Shown here piece after piece: positions 44,303 to 44,342 of a DNA stretch of 44,342 bases. The stretch is from assembly GCA_945860205.1 (NCBI GenBank), contig CAMARK010000032.1, positions 1-44,342 on the forward strand, written 5' to 3'. The stretch's first letter is position 1. Each line of letters starts with the position of its first letter. This DNA is from Reyranella massiliensis 521. GTDB taxonomy: Bacteria > Pseudomonadota > Alphaproteobacteria > Reyranellales > Reyranellaceae. The translations under genes and the position numbers were made by a program. The notes under the pieces are model-generated. The model searched no databases. It was not told where the DNA came from and was given only the letters and a program-made list of their open reading frames with translations.

Positions 44303-44342
44303 CGCTTAACCGCCCACAGGGGCGCGCATGCTAAAAGTCGGC

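Noticed and set aside
44328..44342. ATG with five codons after ahcY, possibly the next gene
   Set aside because: Too short to judge; an AGGGG upstream is suggestive but no product can be named.

Overview
The window looks like chromosomal DNA from a GC-rich alphaproteobacterium. It is mostly conserved housekeeping and regulatory genes with an accessory stretch in the middle. The clade signatures are an ileS-lspA-DUF3035-M16-M16-pgi-mutL block, and a pckA / chvI-chvG-hprK-rapZ-PTS IIA-HPr-ahcY locus with the short, kinase-domain-only HprK typical of Alphaproteobacteria. The genus cannot be fixed from the sequence. The Bug-type binding protein, the phosphotransferase/DUF6285 pair and the many acyl-CoA-type enzymes would fit a soil Rhodospirillales or Hyphomicrobiales member (inference).

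Layout. 1-9985 (minus strand): a long run transcribed leftwards, maoC-ribF, then ileS-lspA-lipoprotein-M16B-M16A-pgi-mutL, mostly with overlaps or gaps of a few bases. 10054-12221 (plus): phosphotransferase, DUF6285 and an ArsR-like regulator, divergent from maoC. 12227-15654 (minus): a DSD1-type PLP enzyme, a HAD hydrolase, two hotdog thioesterases and a TauE/SafE permease. 15726-19368 (plus): LysR regulator, DUF488, an N-acyl-D-amino-acid deacylase-like amidohydrolase and DUF1304. 19386-20025 (minus): tRNA-Gln(TTG) and a flavin reductase. 20243-30875 (mostly plus): CHAD protein, CobW GTPase, FAH hydrolase, a minus-strand MFS transporter, a Bug binding protein, a signal-less ModA-like protein, a terminase-small-subunit-like DNA-binding protein, polA and a GST. 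30892-38068 (minus): an envelope block (HdeA-like, glycine-zipper lipoprotein, DUF2950, DUF3300), a membrane adenylate cyclase, pckA and a HugZ-like protein. 38190-44302 (plus): chvI-chvG-hprK-rapZ-PTS IIA-HPr, then ahcY.

How the genes work together. The right end joins envelope/acid sensing (ChvG-ChvI) to carbon-status signalling (HprK acting on HPr, mannose-type IIA, RapZ) beside the gluconeogenic gene pckA. No PTS enzyme I is present in the window. The left end combines translation (ileS), lipoprotein maturation (lspA), an outer-membrane-type lipoprotein and a paired periplasmic M16 protease.

Most interesting signals. (1) An exact GTTC-N7-GTTC alphaproteobacterial LexA-type box lies in the promoter of a stand-alone phage terminase-small-like gene directly upstream of polA. 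(2) Four PHO-box-like heptamers in an 11-bp register lie upstream of a CHAD (polyphosphate-binding family) gene. (3) RapZ has a degenerate Walker A motif. (4) Two paired palindromic intergenic repeats, several operator-like repeats and two hairpins with the stop codon in a three-base loop are visible. No CRISPR array, insertion sequence, prophage or rRNA was seen, and no gene-free stretch exceeds about 220 bases.
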